Assembly: GCF_900102635.1 (NCBI RefSeq)
Contig: NZ_FMZQ01000002.1
Location: forward strand, 186,001 to 250,000
Length of the DNA: 64,000 nt
Direction: 5' to 3'
From: Ectopseudomonas chengduensis
GTDB taxonomy: Bacteria > Pseudomonadota > Gammaproteobacteria > Pseudomonadales > Pseudomonadaceae
Below, one piece after another: positions 34,306 through 43,160 of the stretch. The first letter of the stretch is position 1. Every line of letters starts with the position of its first letter. The notes beneath the pieces are model-generated. The model made no database searches. It was not told the origin of the DNA and saw nothing but the letters and a program-made list of their open reading frames with translations. The position numbers were made by a program, and so were the translations under genes.

Positions 34306-35181
34306 TTAGGGTTGGAAGGCAGGCTCCTCGATACCGCACACGCCGGCTTGCAGGGCGAATACACCACCGGCCAGAGGCTGGTCGGAAAGGTCGCCGCCGG
34401 GGCGGATCGAGGTAACGAACAAGGTGTCCAGATCGGCGCCACCGAAGGCGCACATAGCGGGCTTCTTCACCGGCACGGCGAGCGAGCGATCGAGTCGGCC
34501 ATCCGGGGTGAAACGGTGGACCAAGCCTTCGTCATTGCCGCAGATCCAGTAGCAACCATCGACGTCCATCGCTGCGCCGTCCGGGCGACCCGGATGCTGC
34601 TTCATGTCGATGAACAGGCGACGGTTGTGCGGCGTGCCGCTATCGGTGTCGTAGTCGAAGGCCCAGACGCTCTGCACGCTGGGGTGCGAGTCGGAGAGGT
34701 ACATGGTGCGGCCGTCAGGGCTGAAGGCCAGGCCGTTGGGCACGATGAAGTCGTCGAGCACCTGTCGCAGTTGGCCGTCGTAGCGATACAGCGCGCCGAC
34801 GCGCGCACCTTGGGCCATATCCAGCAGCATGGTGCCGGCCCAGAAGCGGCCTTGGCGGTCGCAGCGACCGTCGTTGAAACGCATCTGCGGGCGGGCATGT
34901 TCGACCTGTGCCAGGCGCTCGGCCTGTACGCTGCCATCGTCCTGCGGGCGTAGATGGAAGATGCCGCTCTGCATGCCGGCGAGCCAGCCGCCAGCGGGGT
35001 GCATGGCGATGCAGGCAAGCATCTCGTCGGCCTGCCAGCTCTGCGTCTGGCCATCTGCCGCGGACCAGCGATGCAGGCGTGCGGCAGGGATGTCGGCCCA
35101 GTAAAGAGCCTGTTCGGCAGCGTTCCACACCGGGCTTTCGCCCGTGGCGTTGCGCGCATCGACAATCAGTTCGGCTGTCAT
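34306..35181 (-). CDS. SMP-30/gluconolactonase family lactonase
   Basis: 291 residues forming a six-bladed propeller. Metal-binding residues can be seen: the first-blade Glu in ATGESPVWN, Asn in MRFNDGRCDRQGRFW, Asn in FIVPNGLAFSPDGRTMYLSD, and Asp in RPDGAAMDVDGCYW. It hydrolyses the aldaro- or aldono-lactone produced by uronate dehydrogenase, encoded next upstream. 52 bases separate it from udh. Confidence 0.92.
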   Translation of the reverse strand: MTAELIVDARNATGESPVWNAAEQALYWADIPAARLHRWSAADGQTQSWQADEMLACIAMHPAGGWLAGMQSGIFHLRPQDDGSVQAERLAQVEHARPQMRFNDGRCDRQGRFWAGTMLLDMAQGARVGALYRYDGQLRQVLDDFIVPNGLAFSPDGRTMYLSDSHPSVQSVWAFDYDTDSGTPHNRRLFIDMKQHPGRPDGAAMDVDGCYWICGNDEGLVHRFTPDGRLDRSLAVPVKKPAMCAFGGADLDTLFVTSIRPGGDLSDQPLAGGVFALQAGVCGIEEPAFQP

Positions 35182-35233
35182 GGCTGTGGCGCTCTACTTG
35201 TTGTTATGGCTTGGGGCGGTTGCGGCGTTCTGT

Positions 35234-36061
35234 TCAGTCGTCGCCGAACGGGCCGGCGGCAACGAAGGCGCCGCCCTGGTAGATGCGCGCCGGATCGTCG
35301 GCGGCCGGCATCGGCTGCGCTTCCACCTTGTCGCGGAACACTTCCGAGCTGTCCTTGGGCTCGAAGCCCAGGTGTGCGGCCTGGCTGTTGTCCCACCACA
35401 CATCGCGGTTATCCGACATGCCGTAGACCACGGTGTGGCCGACGTTCTCGGTATAGAGGCAGCGTTCGAGCAGGTGGGTAAGGTCGTCGTAGCTCAGCCA
35501 GGTGCTCATCATGCGGCGATTGGCGGGTTCGGGGAACGAGGAGCCGATGCGGATGCTGACGGTTTCAATGCCGTAGCGATCGAAGTAGAAGCTGGCCATG
35601 TCCTCGCCATAGGACTTGGATAGGCCGTAGTAGCCATCCGGGCGGCGCAGACAGTTGGCGTCGAGATGTTCGTCCTGCTTGTAGAAGCCGATGACGTGGT
35701 TGGAGCTGGCGAACACCACGCGTTTCACGCCATGGCGGCGGGCCGCTTCGTAGACATGGAATACGCCGCAGATGTTGGCACCGAGGATTTCTTCGAAGGG
35801 GCGCTCGACCGAGACACCGCCGAAGTGCAGGATGGCGTCGACGCCTTCGATCAGTTGATGCACGGCGGCTTTGTCTGCCAGGTCGCAACGCACCACTTCT
35901 TCGTGGGGGCCGGCAGCAGGGGCCATCTCACCGATGTCGGACAGACGCAGGATATTGGCGTAGGGGCGCAGACGTTCGCGCAGTACCTTGCCCAGTCCGC
36001 CGGCAGCGCCGGTCAGCAGCAGGCGATTGAAGGGGCGCAGTTCGCTGGATATCGTGGTCAT
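35234..36061 (-). CDS. udh: Uronate dehydrogenase
   Basis: 275 residues, an extended-SDR Rossmann enzyme. NAD-binding motif TGAAGGLGK near residue 15 and catalytic YGLSKSYGE (Tyr/Lys). The FEPKDSSEVFRDKVEAQP tail and HFGGVSVERPFEEILGANI are typical of Pseudomonas Udh (EC 1.1.1.203), which oxidises D-galacturonate/D-glucuronate to aldarolactone with NAD+. The ATG at 36061 (MTTISSELRPF) is chosen over 36157. It is the first gene of a minus-strand operon (udh, SMP-30, dctP, dctQ, dctM, EamA) headed by an operator-like palindrome. Confidence 0.94.
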   Translation of the reverse strand: MTTISSELRPFNRLLLTGAAGGLGKVLRERLRPYANILRLSDIGEMAPAAGPHEEVVRCDLADKAAVHQLIEGVDAILHFGGVSVERPFEEILGANICGVFHVYEAARRHGVKRVVFASSNHVIGFYKQDEHLDANCLRRPDGYYGLSKSYGEDMASFYFDRYGIETVSIRIGSSFPEPANRRMMSTWLSYDDLTHLLERCLYTENVGHTVVYGMSDNRDVWWDNSQAAHLGFEPKDSSEVFRDKVEAQPMPAADDPARIYQGGAFVAAGPFGDD

Positions 36062-36100
36062 GGCGGGGCCTGGACTCTTGTTGCTTGTTGTTATTGGTTT

Positions 36101-36120
36101 GTCATACGTTGTCGTATGAC
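36101..36120. promoter_or_regulatory. Operator-like palindrome upstream of udh
   Basis: GTCATACG-TTGT-CGTATGAC is a perfect 8-4-8 inverted repeat 40 bases before the udh start. Its right half holds GTTGT-CGT-ATGAC, the motif also present upstream of the GntR-FCD gene. Likely binding site for that regulator or for the adjacent LacI protein. Confidence 0.65.
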
Positions 36121-36363
36121 TTGGGTCGATTATCAGCACCAACCCAGGCAATGTCAACGCGACAGTGGGGGGAAATTGAGGTGTTTTGTCTGCGTTTCAC
36201 TGAGCGGGTCTGACCTGTTAAACAGCCATGGTTGGCAAGGTAAACTGCGGCTCGGTAGGCTCTACTACGGCAATTTATTGTGTTCGCACAGAGTATTCGA
36301 ACAACGCGCGGGTGGCCTCAGGCAGGTGCGGGGTCAGTTTTCTCGGGGCGTATTTGACTAAAG

Positions 36364-36376
36364 TTGTATGACAACG
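36364..36376. promoter_or_regulatory. Operator-like site upstream of the LacI gene
   Basis: GTTGT-ATG-ACAAC, a perfect 5-3-5 inverted repeat matching the FadR-type pattern TNGTNNNACNA, 60 bases before the LacI ATG. The rest of the 375-bp udh-lacI gap (36062-36436) holds no gene. Confidence 0.55.
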
Positions 36377-36436
36377 TATCTCGGCTGAGGTGGAGTGTCT
36401 TCTTATGCGAAGCACTCGAGTGACTGGAGGCGTGAC

Positions 36437-37462
36437 ATGGGCAGGAAACCTGCTGGCATCCGCAGCAGTGCGGCCCCGACGCTGATTGATGTCGCCAGGG
36501 TCGCGGGGGTGTCGCCGATCACCGTATCGCGGGCACTGGGGCGCCCCGAGGTGGTCACCGATGCCACCCGCAAGCGCGTACTGGAAGCGGTGCGGGCGAC
36601 CGGCTATGTGCCCAATCTCGCGGCAGGCTCTCTGGCGTCCAGTCGCAGCCGGCTGGTGGCGATCTTCCTGCCAACCATTGCCAATTCGATTTTCGCCGAC
36701 ACCGTGCAGGCGCTGACTGACCGGCTGGCTGCTGCTGGCTACCAGACCTTGCTCGGCCTCACCGGCTACAGCCCCGAGCAGGAGGAGGCCTTGCTCGAGG
36801 CGGTGTTGGGGCGTCGGCCGGATGGCATTGTCCTGACCGGCACTGAACATACCCAGGCGAGCCGTGAGCGCCTGGCGCGGGTGGGCATTCCGCTGGTCGA
36901 GGCCTGGGATCTGTGCGAATACCCGGTGGACATGCTGGTCGGCTTTTCGCACGAGGCTGTGGGCCAGGCGGTGGCGCGCTATCTGATCGGCAAGGGCTAT
37001 CGCCGGGTCTCGGTCGTGGGCATCGATGACCCGCGCGGCCTGCGCCGTTATCGAAGCCTGGTGAAGGCGCTGCAGGGCCATATGAGAGCTCCCGTGGCAG
37101 CGCAGATCCTGCCTGCACCGGCGACCTTGGCGGTGGGCCGCGAAGGTCTTGCGCGTCTGCTGCAGGAAGATGTGGCCGGCGAAGTGGTGGTCTGCAGTTC
37201 CGATACGGTGGCGCAAGGCGTGATGGCCGAGGCACTCAGCCGTGGCCTGCGCATTCCTCAGGATCTTGCCGTGATGGGTTTCGGCGACCTGTCCAGCGCA
37301 GCGCACACTTACCCGCCGCTTTCCACCGTGCGGGTGGATGGGCCGCGTATCGGTTGCGCTATCGCCGATGCTCTGCTGGCGCGCTTCGCCGAGCCTGCAG
37401 CGGCGCGCCAGCCGCTGCGCCTAGACGTCGGGTTCGAACTGATCGAGCGCGGCAGCGCCTGA
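36437..37462 (+). CDS. LacI-family transcriptional regulator
   Basis: 341 residues: N-terminal LacI helix-turn-helix and hinge (TLIDVARVAGVSPITVSRAL, then GYVPNLAAGSLASSRS) and a periplasmic-binding-protein-like effector domain. The effector region resembles GntR-type gluconate/sugar-acid repressors. The ATG at 36437 has GGAGG 10 bases upstream. It is divergent from udh, so a second regulatory input to the uronate operon is likely. Its 3' end is 5 bases from the convergent DUF1513 gene. Confidence 0.92.
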   Translation: MGRKPAGIRSSAAPTLIDVARVAGVSPITVSRALGRPEVVTDATRKRVLEAVRATGYVPNLAAGSLASSRSRLVAIFLPTIANSIFADTVQALTDRLAAAGYQTLLGLTGYSPEQEEALLEAVLGRRPDGIVLTGTEHTQASRERLARVGIPLVEAWDLCEYPVDMLVGFSHEAVGQAVARYLIGKGYRRVSVVGIDDPRGLRRYRSLVKALQGHMRAPVAAQILPAPATLAVGREGLARLLQEDVAGEVVVCSSDTVAQGVMAEALSRGLRIPQDLAVMGFGDLSSAAHTYPPLSTVRVDGPRIGCAIADALLARFAEPAAARQPLRLDVGFELIERGSA

Positions 37463-37467
37463 GCCTT

Positions 37468-38577
37468 TCAGGCCAGGCGCAGGTGGTTGTCCCACAAGCC
37501 GGCCGGTAACTTCAGGGCGTTGGTGACGATGCGCTCGCCGCGGCAATCGTACAGGCGGCAACGGCCCTGACCCGAGGTCACGACGAAACCGTCGGCAACC
37601 GCGCCAACGCCTGCACAGTCTGGCAATGGCACATCCAGGCGCACCTGAGCGCTGTCCAGATCCCAGATGAAGAAGCGGTTGCCGCGCGGTGCGGTCAGCG
37701 CCAGCAGGCGCAGGTCGTCGTGAATGGCCACGCTGGCGGTGTACTGGTTCATGGCCACGCGTTGCGTCTCGCCCAGAGGAAAAGGCTGGAACGGCTGGCC
37801 GGGGCGCTTGATCGCCAGCAGCGGCACCTGATCATGCAGATCGCCCATGTACTGCTGGCCGCTGACCACCGTGCCGTCACGCGCGACAGCCAGGTGGCGG
37901 ATGCTGTTCTGCTGGTCGGCCAGATACTCCTGGCTGACCAGGCTGCCGTCGCGCTTGATCAGCGCCAGGCTGGCCTGCATGGCGTCGAGGTTCATCTCCA
38001 CGCGGCTTTCCGCTTCGGTGCGGATGCCGCCGTTGGCCACCACCAGGGTTTCGCCATCGTGCATCCACAACAGTTGGTGCGGGCCGACCCCATGGCTGCT
38101 GTGTTCACCGTCGCGCAGCAGTTGCTCACCCTGCAGGCGATAAACGCCAATGATGCCCCGGCCTGGCTCGGTGGTGTCGTTTTCGGTGGTGTACAGCCAC
38201 TCGCCGCCTTTGTGAAACACCGCGTGGCCGTTGAAGTGGCGCCCGGCCGGCGAGGCAAGTGTTTGCAGCAGGCGGCCGTCGCGGGTGTCGATCAGGTAGC
38301 TCTCGGTGCTCGGCCGGCGACCGACGAACAGGGCCATCGGCAGGGCAGGGTGCGGCACCACATCGTGGCAGCGTTCGTTCACCGGCGTGGCGAAGGCGCG
38401 CTGACCATCGAGGCGATAGCCGACGGCGTAGTGGTTGCCGTTGCCGTCGTCACGGGCTGACAACAGCAACGGCTGGCCGGATGGGCCGAACAGCGTCCAG
38501 CCACCGAAGGCGCCTGCCGCCGCGAGGCTGGCAGCGGCTGCACTGAGGCCGAGGAAGGCTCTGCGTTGCATACTCAA
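37468..38577 (-). CDS. DUF1513 periplasmic protein (imelysin-cluster partner)
   Basis: 369 residues. The N-terminus QRRAFLGLSAAAASLAAAGAFG resembles a Tat signal (RR-x-F-L). The rest is a beta-propeller with repeated strands (DTRDGRLLQTLASP, GIIGVYRLQGEQLL). In P. aeruginosa the homologous gene (PA4373) follows the small imelysin, as here (start overlaps the imelysin stop by 4 bases). Probably exported to the periplasm and part of an iron-related complex; function unproven. Confidence 0.88.
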   Translation of the reverse strand: MSMQRRAFLGLSAAAASLAAAGAFGGWTLFGPSGQPLLLSARDDGNGNHYAVGYRLDGQRAFATPVNERCHDVVPHPALPMALFVGRRPSTESYLIDTRDGRLLQTLASPAGRHFNGHAVFHKGGEWLYTTENDTTEPGRGIIGVYRLQGEQLLRDGEHSSHGVGPHQLLWMHDGETLVVANGGIRTEAESRVEMNLDAMQASLALIKRDGSLVSQEYLADQQNSIRHLAVARDGTVVSGQQYMGDLHDQVPLLAIKRPGQPFQPFPLGETQRVAMNQYTASVAIHDDLRLLALTAPRGNRFFIWDLDSAQVRLDVPLPDCAGVGAVADGFVVTSGQGRCRLYDCRGERIVTNALKLPAGLWDNHLRLA

Positions 38578-39635
38578 TCCCCGTCGTGGGCGTTGAAGCC
38601 GATCTGCACGTCGAGCGCCTTGGCCAGCTCGCTTTCCTGCAGGCGGTGCAGGCGATTGAGGCTGTCGTACAGCTCGTTCAGGGCGGTGCGCCCGGCTTCA
38701 TCGGCGAGCAGCTCACCCAGGGGACTGTCGAGTGCGGCCAGGCGCTGACGGATGTCCTGGTAAGCGGCGTCGATGCGTTTTGCCAGGTCGGCCTGATCCT
38801 CACCCAGTAACGATTGAATGCCATCACGGTTGCTGCCGTGCCACAGCAGTTCGGCGTTGGCCAGCGCCGCACCCTGGTTGGCCAGGCTGGCGGCACTGCG
38901 CCAGGCTTCGGCCTGGTAAGGCTGGGCGATGCCCTTGCTCTGGCGGCCCATCGGTGCACCGAGCTTCTTCTTCAGGCCGTCCAGGGCGCTGACCTGCACC
39001 CGTAACAGTTCGGCGATGGCCTCATTGGCGTCGGCGTAGCGCTCGTTGGGGAACTGCTTCAGCTGTTCGGCCATGCCAGGTTTGGCTTGCCACTCGCCGA
39101 CGATCTCCGCGGCCAGGGCTTGCTGGTGCTTGCCGATGGCCTGCAACAGCGGGCAGTAGCGGGCTTTCTGCTCGGCCTGGGCGAGGTCCAGATTGGGGTC
39201 GAAGAGAATGTATTCGTAGGCGGTCAGGCCCTGCACCACCACGCTGGCATTGGACAGGTCATCCGCGCTCAACTGCGGCTTGTTCTTCAGCAGGGCTTCG
39301 ACCTGGCGCTGGACCAGGTTCTTCTTGTCTGGCCAGAACTGAATCTGCCAGGCGCGGTTGCCTTCGGCCAGCGGTCCGATCAGCAACGGCTGCAAGCCGG
39401 CCCAGGCACTTTGGGCGCCGAGAAAGGCCTGGCGAGCGGTGCTCAGATCGGCGTTGCCGGCGCAGAAGGCTTCGGCATTCACGGCCAACTGGCGATCGGC
39501 TTCCTGCCAGCTGCTGTAGGCCGGCAGCAGCACGCCATCGGTCAGCGCCGCGCTGACCTTGGCTTTCGGGTCCTGCTGGCCGCAGCTGACCAGGGCCAGG
39601 CCGAGCAGAGAGGCGATCAGGGTTTTGTGCAACAT
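38574..39635 (-). CDS. Imelysin-family lipoprotein (small form)
   Basis: 353 residues with a lipoprotein signal peptide (LGLALVSCGQQ, lipobox VSC). The helical imelysin fold is visible (VVQGLTAYEYILFDPNL contains the Glu-rich counterpart of the GxHxxE helix). Homologous to PA4372. The gene starts 10 bases after the di-heme oxidoreductase gene stop, forming an iron-associated operon with DUF1513. The typical GxHxxE motif is replaced by LTAYEYILF, so it is a divergent copy. Confidence 0.88.
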   Translation of the reverse strand: MLHKTLIASLLGLALVSCGQQDPKAKVSAALTDGVLLPAYSSWQEADRQLAVNAEAFCAGNADLSTARQAFLGAQSAWAGLQPLLIGPLAEGNRAWQIQFWPDKKNLVQRQVEALLKNKPQLSADDLSNASVVVQGLTAYEYILFDPNLDLAQAEQKARYCPLLQAIGKHQQALAAEIVGEWQAKPGMAEQLKQFPNERYADANEAIAELLRVQVSALDGLKKKLGAPMGRQSKGIAQPYQAEAWRSAASLANQGAALANAELLWHGSNRDGIQSLLGEDQADLAKRIDAAYQDIRQRLAALDSPLGELLADEAGRTALNELYDSLNRLHRLQESELAKALDVQIGFNAHDGD

Positions 39636-39645
39636 CGCAGGCTCC

Positions 39646-41058
39646 TTAAAGAGAATTCAGGAAGGCGAGCAGCGCTGCTCGCTCGTCGGCATCGAATTTC
39701 AGCACATGCAGTTTGGCCGCTTCGGCCTCGCCACCGTGCCAGAGAATGGCTTCCAGCAGGTTGCGTGCACGGCCGTCATGCAGGAACTGAGTGTGACCAT
39801 TGACCGCTTGCGTCAGGCCAATGCCCCACAACGGCGTCGTGCGCCATTCGCGACCGCTGGCGAGAAACTCCTCGCGGCCATCGGCTAGGCCTTCGCCCAT
39901 GTCATGCAGCAGCATGTCTGTATAAGGACGGATCAACTGGTTGGCCAGTTCAGGCTCGGCGGCAGCGGCCGACGTAGTGAAGCTGGGCGTGTGGCATTTC
40001 TGGCAGCCGGCCTGATGGAACAGGCTCTTGCCCTTGAGCACCTCGGGGGCATCGACGTCACGCCGGGCCGGCACGCCCAGGTTACGACTGTAGAACAGCA
40101 CGCTGGCCAGGATATTGTCGCTGACCTCCGGTTCGCCGCCATGGGGCGCGGCCAGGCAATCGGCTTGCGCCGGGGTGCAGTTGTCATGGGGGATCAGTGA
40201 ACTGGTCAGGCCCATGTCGTTGGCGAACGCATCGGCATTCTGCTGATTGAGATTGGGCTGGCCAGCCTTCCAGCCGAAACGACCGAGCACACTGCGCTGC
40301 TGCTGGCGGTCCCAGACCTGATTGGGGCGACCGGAAATACCGTCGCCATCGGCGTCGTCCGGGTCGGCGCCTGCCAGGATATCGGCTTCGGCAATGGCCT
40401 CGAGCAGGCCGAGTCCGATCATCGGCGGGGCGATACGCGTGGAGAACAGGGTGTCCGGATGCATGGCGCCATAGCCCAGTTGGCTGATCTGCAGCTCAGG
40501 TTTGCGCAGCTCCACCAGGGTGCCATCGGCGAAGCGCACCGGCACGCTGCTGTAGGTGACGCGGACCTTGCCCTCGGGCGCTACGCCGGGGTTGGCCATG
40601 TCCTGCAACTGAGTGCCGTAGGTGGGCTCGGCCACCACGCCCTGGCGCTGTAGCAACTCGGCATGCTCGGGGCCGGCCGGCAGTGACAGACGCACCAGCA
40701 TCGAGGCGGCGCTGACCGCATCTGGCCCCGGCGGATGGCCGCGACCATCCTTGATGTGGCAGTTCTGGCAGGCATTGGTATTGAACAGCGGGCCCAGGCC
40801 ATCACGTGCGGTGGTGGTGGCTGGCGCCGTGACCCAGGGGTTGCGGAAGAAGCTGTTGCCCACTGCGAAATCCAGGCGACGGCTGGGTGCGAGGTTGGCC
40901 GAGGGGAGGGAGAAGGCGTTGTGATCGAACTTGCGCACCGTCGCCGCACCGGCCGAGAGATGTTCACCAGGCTCTGCCTGGGTGAATTCAGGCTGCTGTT
41001 CGCAAGCGATCAAAGACAGGGCCAGAAAGGGCAGCAGGCAGCGCTGGAGCGGCGACAT
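39646..41058 (-). CDS. Di-heme oxidoreductase (DUF1111, thiol-oxidoreductase-like)
   Basis: 470 residues. A lipobox (LIACEQQ) marks an exported lipoprotein. Two c-type haem sites are seen, CQNCHIKDG (about residue 110) and CQKCHTPSF (about 355), and a large C-terminal domain. Homologous to PA4371, the partner of imelysins. It probably transfers electrons in periplasmic iron handling. The ATG at 41058 (MSPLQRC) is preferred over 41262, whose extension is low-quality. A palindrome lies 48 bases upstream. Confidence 0.88.
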   Translation of the reverse strand: MSPLQRCLLPFLALSLIACEQQPEFTQAEPGEHLSAGAATVRKFDHNAFSLPSANLAPSRRLDFAVGNSFFRNPWVTAPATTTARDGLGPLFNTNACQNCHIKDGRGHPPGPDAVSAASMLVRLSLPAGPEHAELLQRQGVVAEPTYGTQLQDMANPGVAPEGKVRVTYSSVPVRFADGTLVELRKPELQISQLGYGAMHPDTLFSTRIAPPMIGLGLLEAIAEADILAGADPDDADGDGISGRPNQVWDRQQQRSVLGRFGWKAGQPNLNQQNADAFANDMGLTSSLIPHDNCTPAQADCLAAPHGGEPEVSDNILASVLFYSRNLGVPARRDVDAPEVLKGKSLFHQAGCQKCHTPSFTTSAAAAEPELANQLIRPYTDMLLHDMGEGLADGREEFLASGREWRTTPLWGIGLTQAVNGHTQFLHDGRARNLLEAILWHGGEAEAAKLHVLKFDADERAALLAFLNSL

Positions 41059-41105
41059 CGAGGAACAATCCGAACGGGCAAGAAAGCGGGGCGTCAAGAT
41101 TAGCA

Positions 41106-41143
41106 GGCTAACGGAATTTAAATAAGATGGATTAGCGTTAGCC
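41106..41143. promoter_or_regulatory. Inverted repeat upstream of di-heme oxidoreductase operon
   Basis: GGCTAACG and CGTTAGCC are perfect complements separated by a 22-bp AT-rich centre (ATTTAAATAAGATGG). It starts 48 bases before the operon's ATG. Fur control is plausible for this operon, but the centre is a poor Fur match. A second hairpin (CGCGACC-AGA-GGTCGCG) lies at 41147-41163. Confidence 0.4.
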
Positions 41144-41309
41144 GCGCGCGACCAGAGGTCGCGGGAGTGAGTTGGATGCCAACCCCATTCCTTCCCGGAC
41201 TTAAGCTTATGCGAGCGCTGCGGCTTCAGGGATTGGTGCCCACTAAGAGCAAGAACGTTCAAGACCTTGCAGATGCGTTTGGCTAAGCTCGCCTGCCCAA
41301 GGAGGTTCC

Positions 41310-42020
41310 ATGTCCCGTCAACACGAATTCACCCAGGGCGCCCGCGATATGCTGCCAATGCTGCTCGGCGCCATTCCCTTCGGCATCATCTTCGGTAGCC
41401 TGGCAGGCGCTGCCGGGCTCGATCCCTGGCAGACGCAGGGGATGTCCTTGCTGGTATTCGCCGGTTCGGCGCAGTTCATCGCCATCAGTCTGTTGACCGG
41501 CGGCGCCGGTATTGCCGTGGTGTTGCTGACCACCTTCGTGGTCAACCTGCGCCATGCCCTGTATAGCGCCAGCCTGCAGCCATATGTGCGCCATCTGCCC
41601 AAGCGCTGGCGCATGCCGCTGGCTTTCTGGCTTACCGACGAGGCCTACGCGGTGGTAGTGCAGCGCTACGCGCGTGGTGACAAGGGCGCCTACCGCCATT
41701 GGTACTTTCTCGGCGCGGCCCTGGCCATGTACTGCAACTGGCAGCTGTGCACGCTGGTCGGCGTGCTGTTCGGTCAGGCAGTGCCGAACATCGGTGAGTG
41801 GGGGCTGGATTTCGCCATGCTGGCGACCTTCATCGGCATCGTCGTGCCGATGCTGCGCAATCAGCCGCAAGTGGCGGCCGCCTTGGTTGCGGGCGCCGTG
41901 GCGCTGCTCTGCCATGCCTTGCCCTACAAGCTTGGGCTGATGGCGGCTGCGGCCAGTGGCATCGTCGTCGGCGTGTGGTTGGAGCGGCGTAACCCGGCGC
42001 TGCAGGAGGAGTTGCTCTGA
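41310..42020 (+). CDS. azlC: AzlC-family branched-chain amino acid exporter, large subunit
   Basis: 236 residues and about six to seven membrane helices. AzlC signatures are visible: ARDMLPMLLGAIPFGIIFGSL and VVNLRHALYSASLQPYV. With AzlD it forms a two-component exporter for branched-chain amino acids (YgaZH type in E. coli). The ATG at 41310 follows AAGGAGG. The stop and the azlD start overlap by one base. Confidence 0.93.
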   Translation: MSRQHEFTQGARDMLPMLLGAIPFGIIFGSLAGAAGLDPWQTQGMSLLVFAGSAQFIAISLLTGGAGIAVVLLTTFVVNLRHALYSASLQPYVRHLPKRWRMPLAFWLTDEAYAVVVQRYARGDKGAYRHWYFLGAALAMYCNWQLCTLVGVLFGQAVPNIGEWGLDFAMLATFIGIVVPMLRNQPQVAAALVAGAVALLCHALPYKLGLMAAAASGIVVGVWLERRNPALQEELL

Positions 42021-42349
42021 TGGATATCTGGTTGCTGATTCTGGGGATGCTGGCGATCACCTTCATCACCCGCTACAGCCTGTTCGCGTTCCCTGATCTG
42101 CGTTTTCCGCCATTGATCAGGCAGGGGCTGCATTACGTGCCGACTGCGGTACTGACGGCCATTGTCGTGCCCGGCATGCTCATGCCGGACGGACAAAGCT
42201 GGGCGCTGAACTGGAACAACGCCTACCTGCTGGCGGGCCTGGCCGCCATTGCCATCGCCGCTTTAACGCGGCATTTGCTGGCGACCATCGGTGGTGGATT
42301 GCTGGTGTTCTTTTTGCTGCGCTGGGCGTTTGGGCAACTGCCTATCTGA
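42020..42349 (+). CDS. azlD: AzlD-family small membrane partner
   Basis: 109 residues with four membrane helices; the segment MLAITFITRYSLFAFPDLRFPP is typical of AzlD. It overlaps the azlC stop by one base and is therefore translated in coupling with it. Confidence 0.92.
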   Translation: MDIWLLILGMLAITFITRYSLFAFPDLRFPPLIRQGLHYVPTAVLTAIVVPGMLMPDGQSWALNWNNAYLLAGLAAIAIAALTRHLLATIGGGLLVFFLLRWAFGQLPI

Positions 42350-42367
42350 ATGGCGCGGAGCTGGCCT

Positions 42368-42384
42368 GGTGCGCATGGCGCACC
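42368..42384. terminator. Hairpin between convergent genes
   Basis: GGTGCGC-ATGG-CGCACC, a REP-like GC palindrome, lies between azlD (+) and the DUF1089 gene (-); no T-run. Confidence 0.5.
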
Positions 42385-42411
42385 CTAGCCGGGTAGACCG
42401 TTGCAAGGCCG

Positions 42412-42999
42412 CTATACCAGCGCGCTGATCTTCAGATCGCGCTGGCTCAAGCGCAGGTACTGTTGGTCAGCCTTGAGCAGTAGCGCGTGGTCGTCGACGC
42501 TCAGTTCTTCATGAGCATGACCTTCGGCCTGGCTGCGGTAGAGGCTCTCACCGGGGCGGCGGCGCAGGCATTGGTAGCGCTGCTGGCGTGGTTCCACCTT
42601 GAAGCTGAGCATGTCGATATAGGCGACCTGCATCTCATCACTCTGCCCGGTCTCCAGCGCACTGCGTTGCAGGGCTGGGGTGTGGGTGAAGGGCGAAGCC
42701 GAGAGCATGACATGTTGGCATTGCTGCAGATCAGGGCGTGGTTCGCCGTTGAGCAGCCAATTGCCGCGCAGATCACGCTGTAGGCAGAGGTTGCGCTGGC
42801 CGTGGTTATCGACCTTGAGCCAGAGGCGGCGGAAGCGCCAGCGCGGATCGCACTCGATCATGTAGTTGGCAACGATGCTGTTGCCCTTGATGACCTGCAT
42901 AAGGTGGCTGGTGGCCTGGATGCCATTGGCATCCTGACTCAGGCGCAGGGTCTCCACGCCGGGGGTGCACCAGGGTTTCCATACCAGGGTTTGCTGCAT
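42412..42999 (-). CDS. Putative glycolipid-binding protein (DUF1089)
   Basis: 195 residues with the DUF1089 (PA1994-like) signatures: SHLMQVIKGNSIVANYMIECDPRWRFR and HVMLSASPFTHTPALQR, forming a beta barrel. Glycolipid binding is the family annotation and not proved. The ATG at 42999 (MQQTLVWK) is preferred; the extension to 43056 looks non-coding. Single gene. Confidence 0.85.
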   Translation of the reverse strand: MQQTLVWKPWCTPGVETLRLSQDANGIQATSHLMQVIKGNSIVANYMIECDPRWRFRRLWLKVDNHGQRNLCLQRDLRGNWLLNGEPRPDLQQCQHVMLSASPFTHTPALQRSALETGQSDEMQVAYIDMLSFKVEPRQQRYQCLRRRPGESLYRSQAEGHAHEELSVDDHALLLKADQQYLRLSQRDLKISALV

Positions 43000-43160
43000 C
43001 GGTCGACTCCATGCCGAGCGCGAAACAGGAGGGAAGGGCGCTAGCGCGCAGAACACGCTCCCTCGTGTTCCATGTTTGTTGTGGCGCGCAGCATAAAGCG
43101 ACAGCGATGTGATGTCTGTCAGCTTTTGCTGACAGTTGCGCAGGTTTTTGCGCTATAGAT

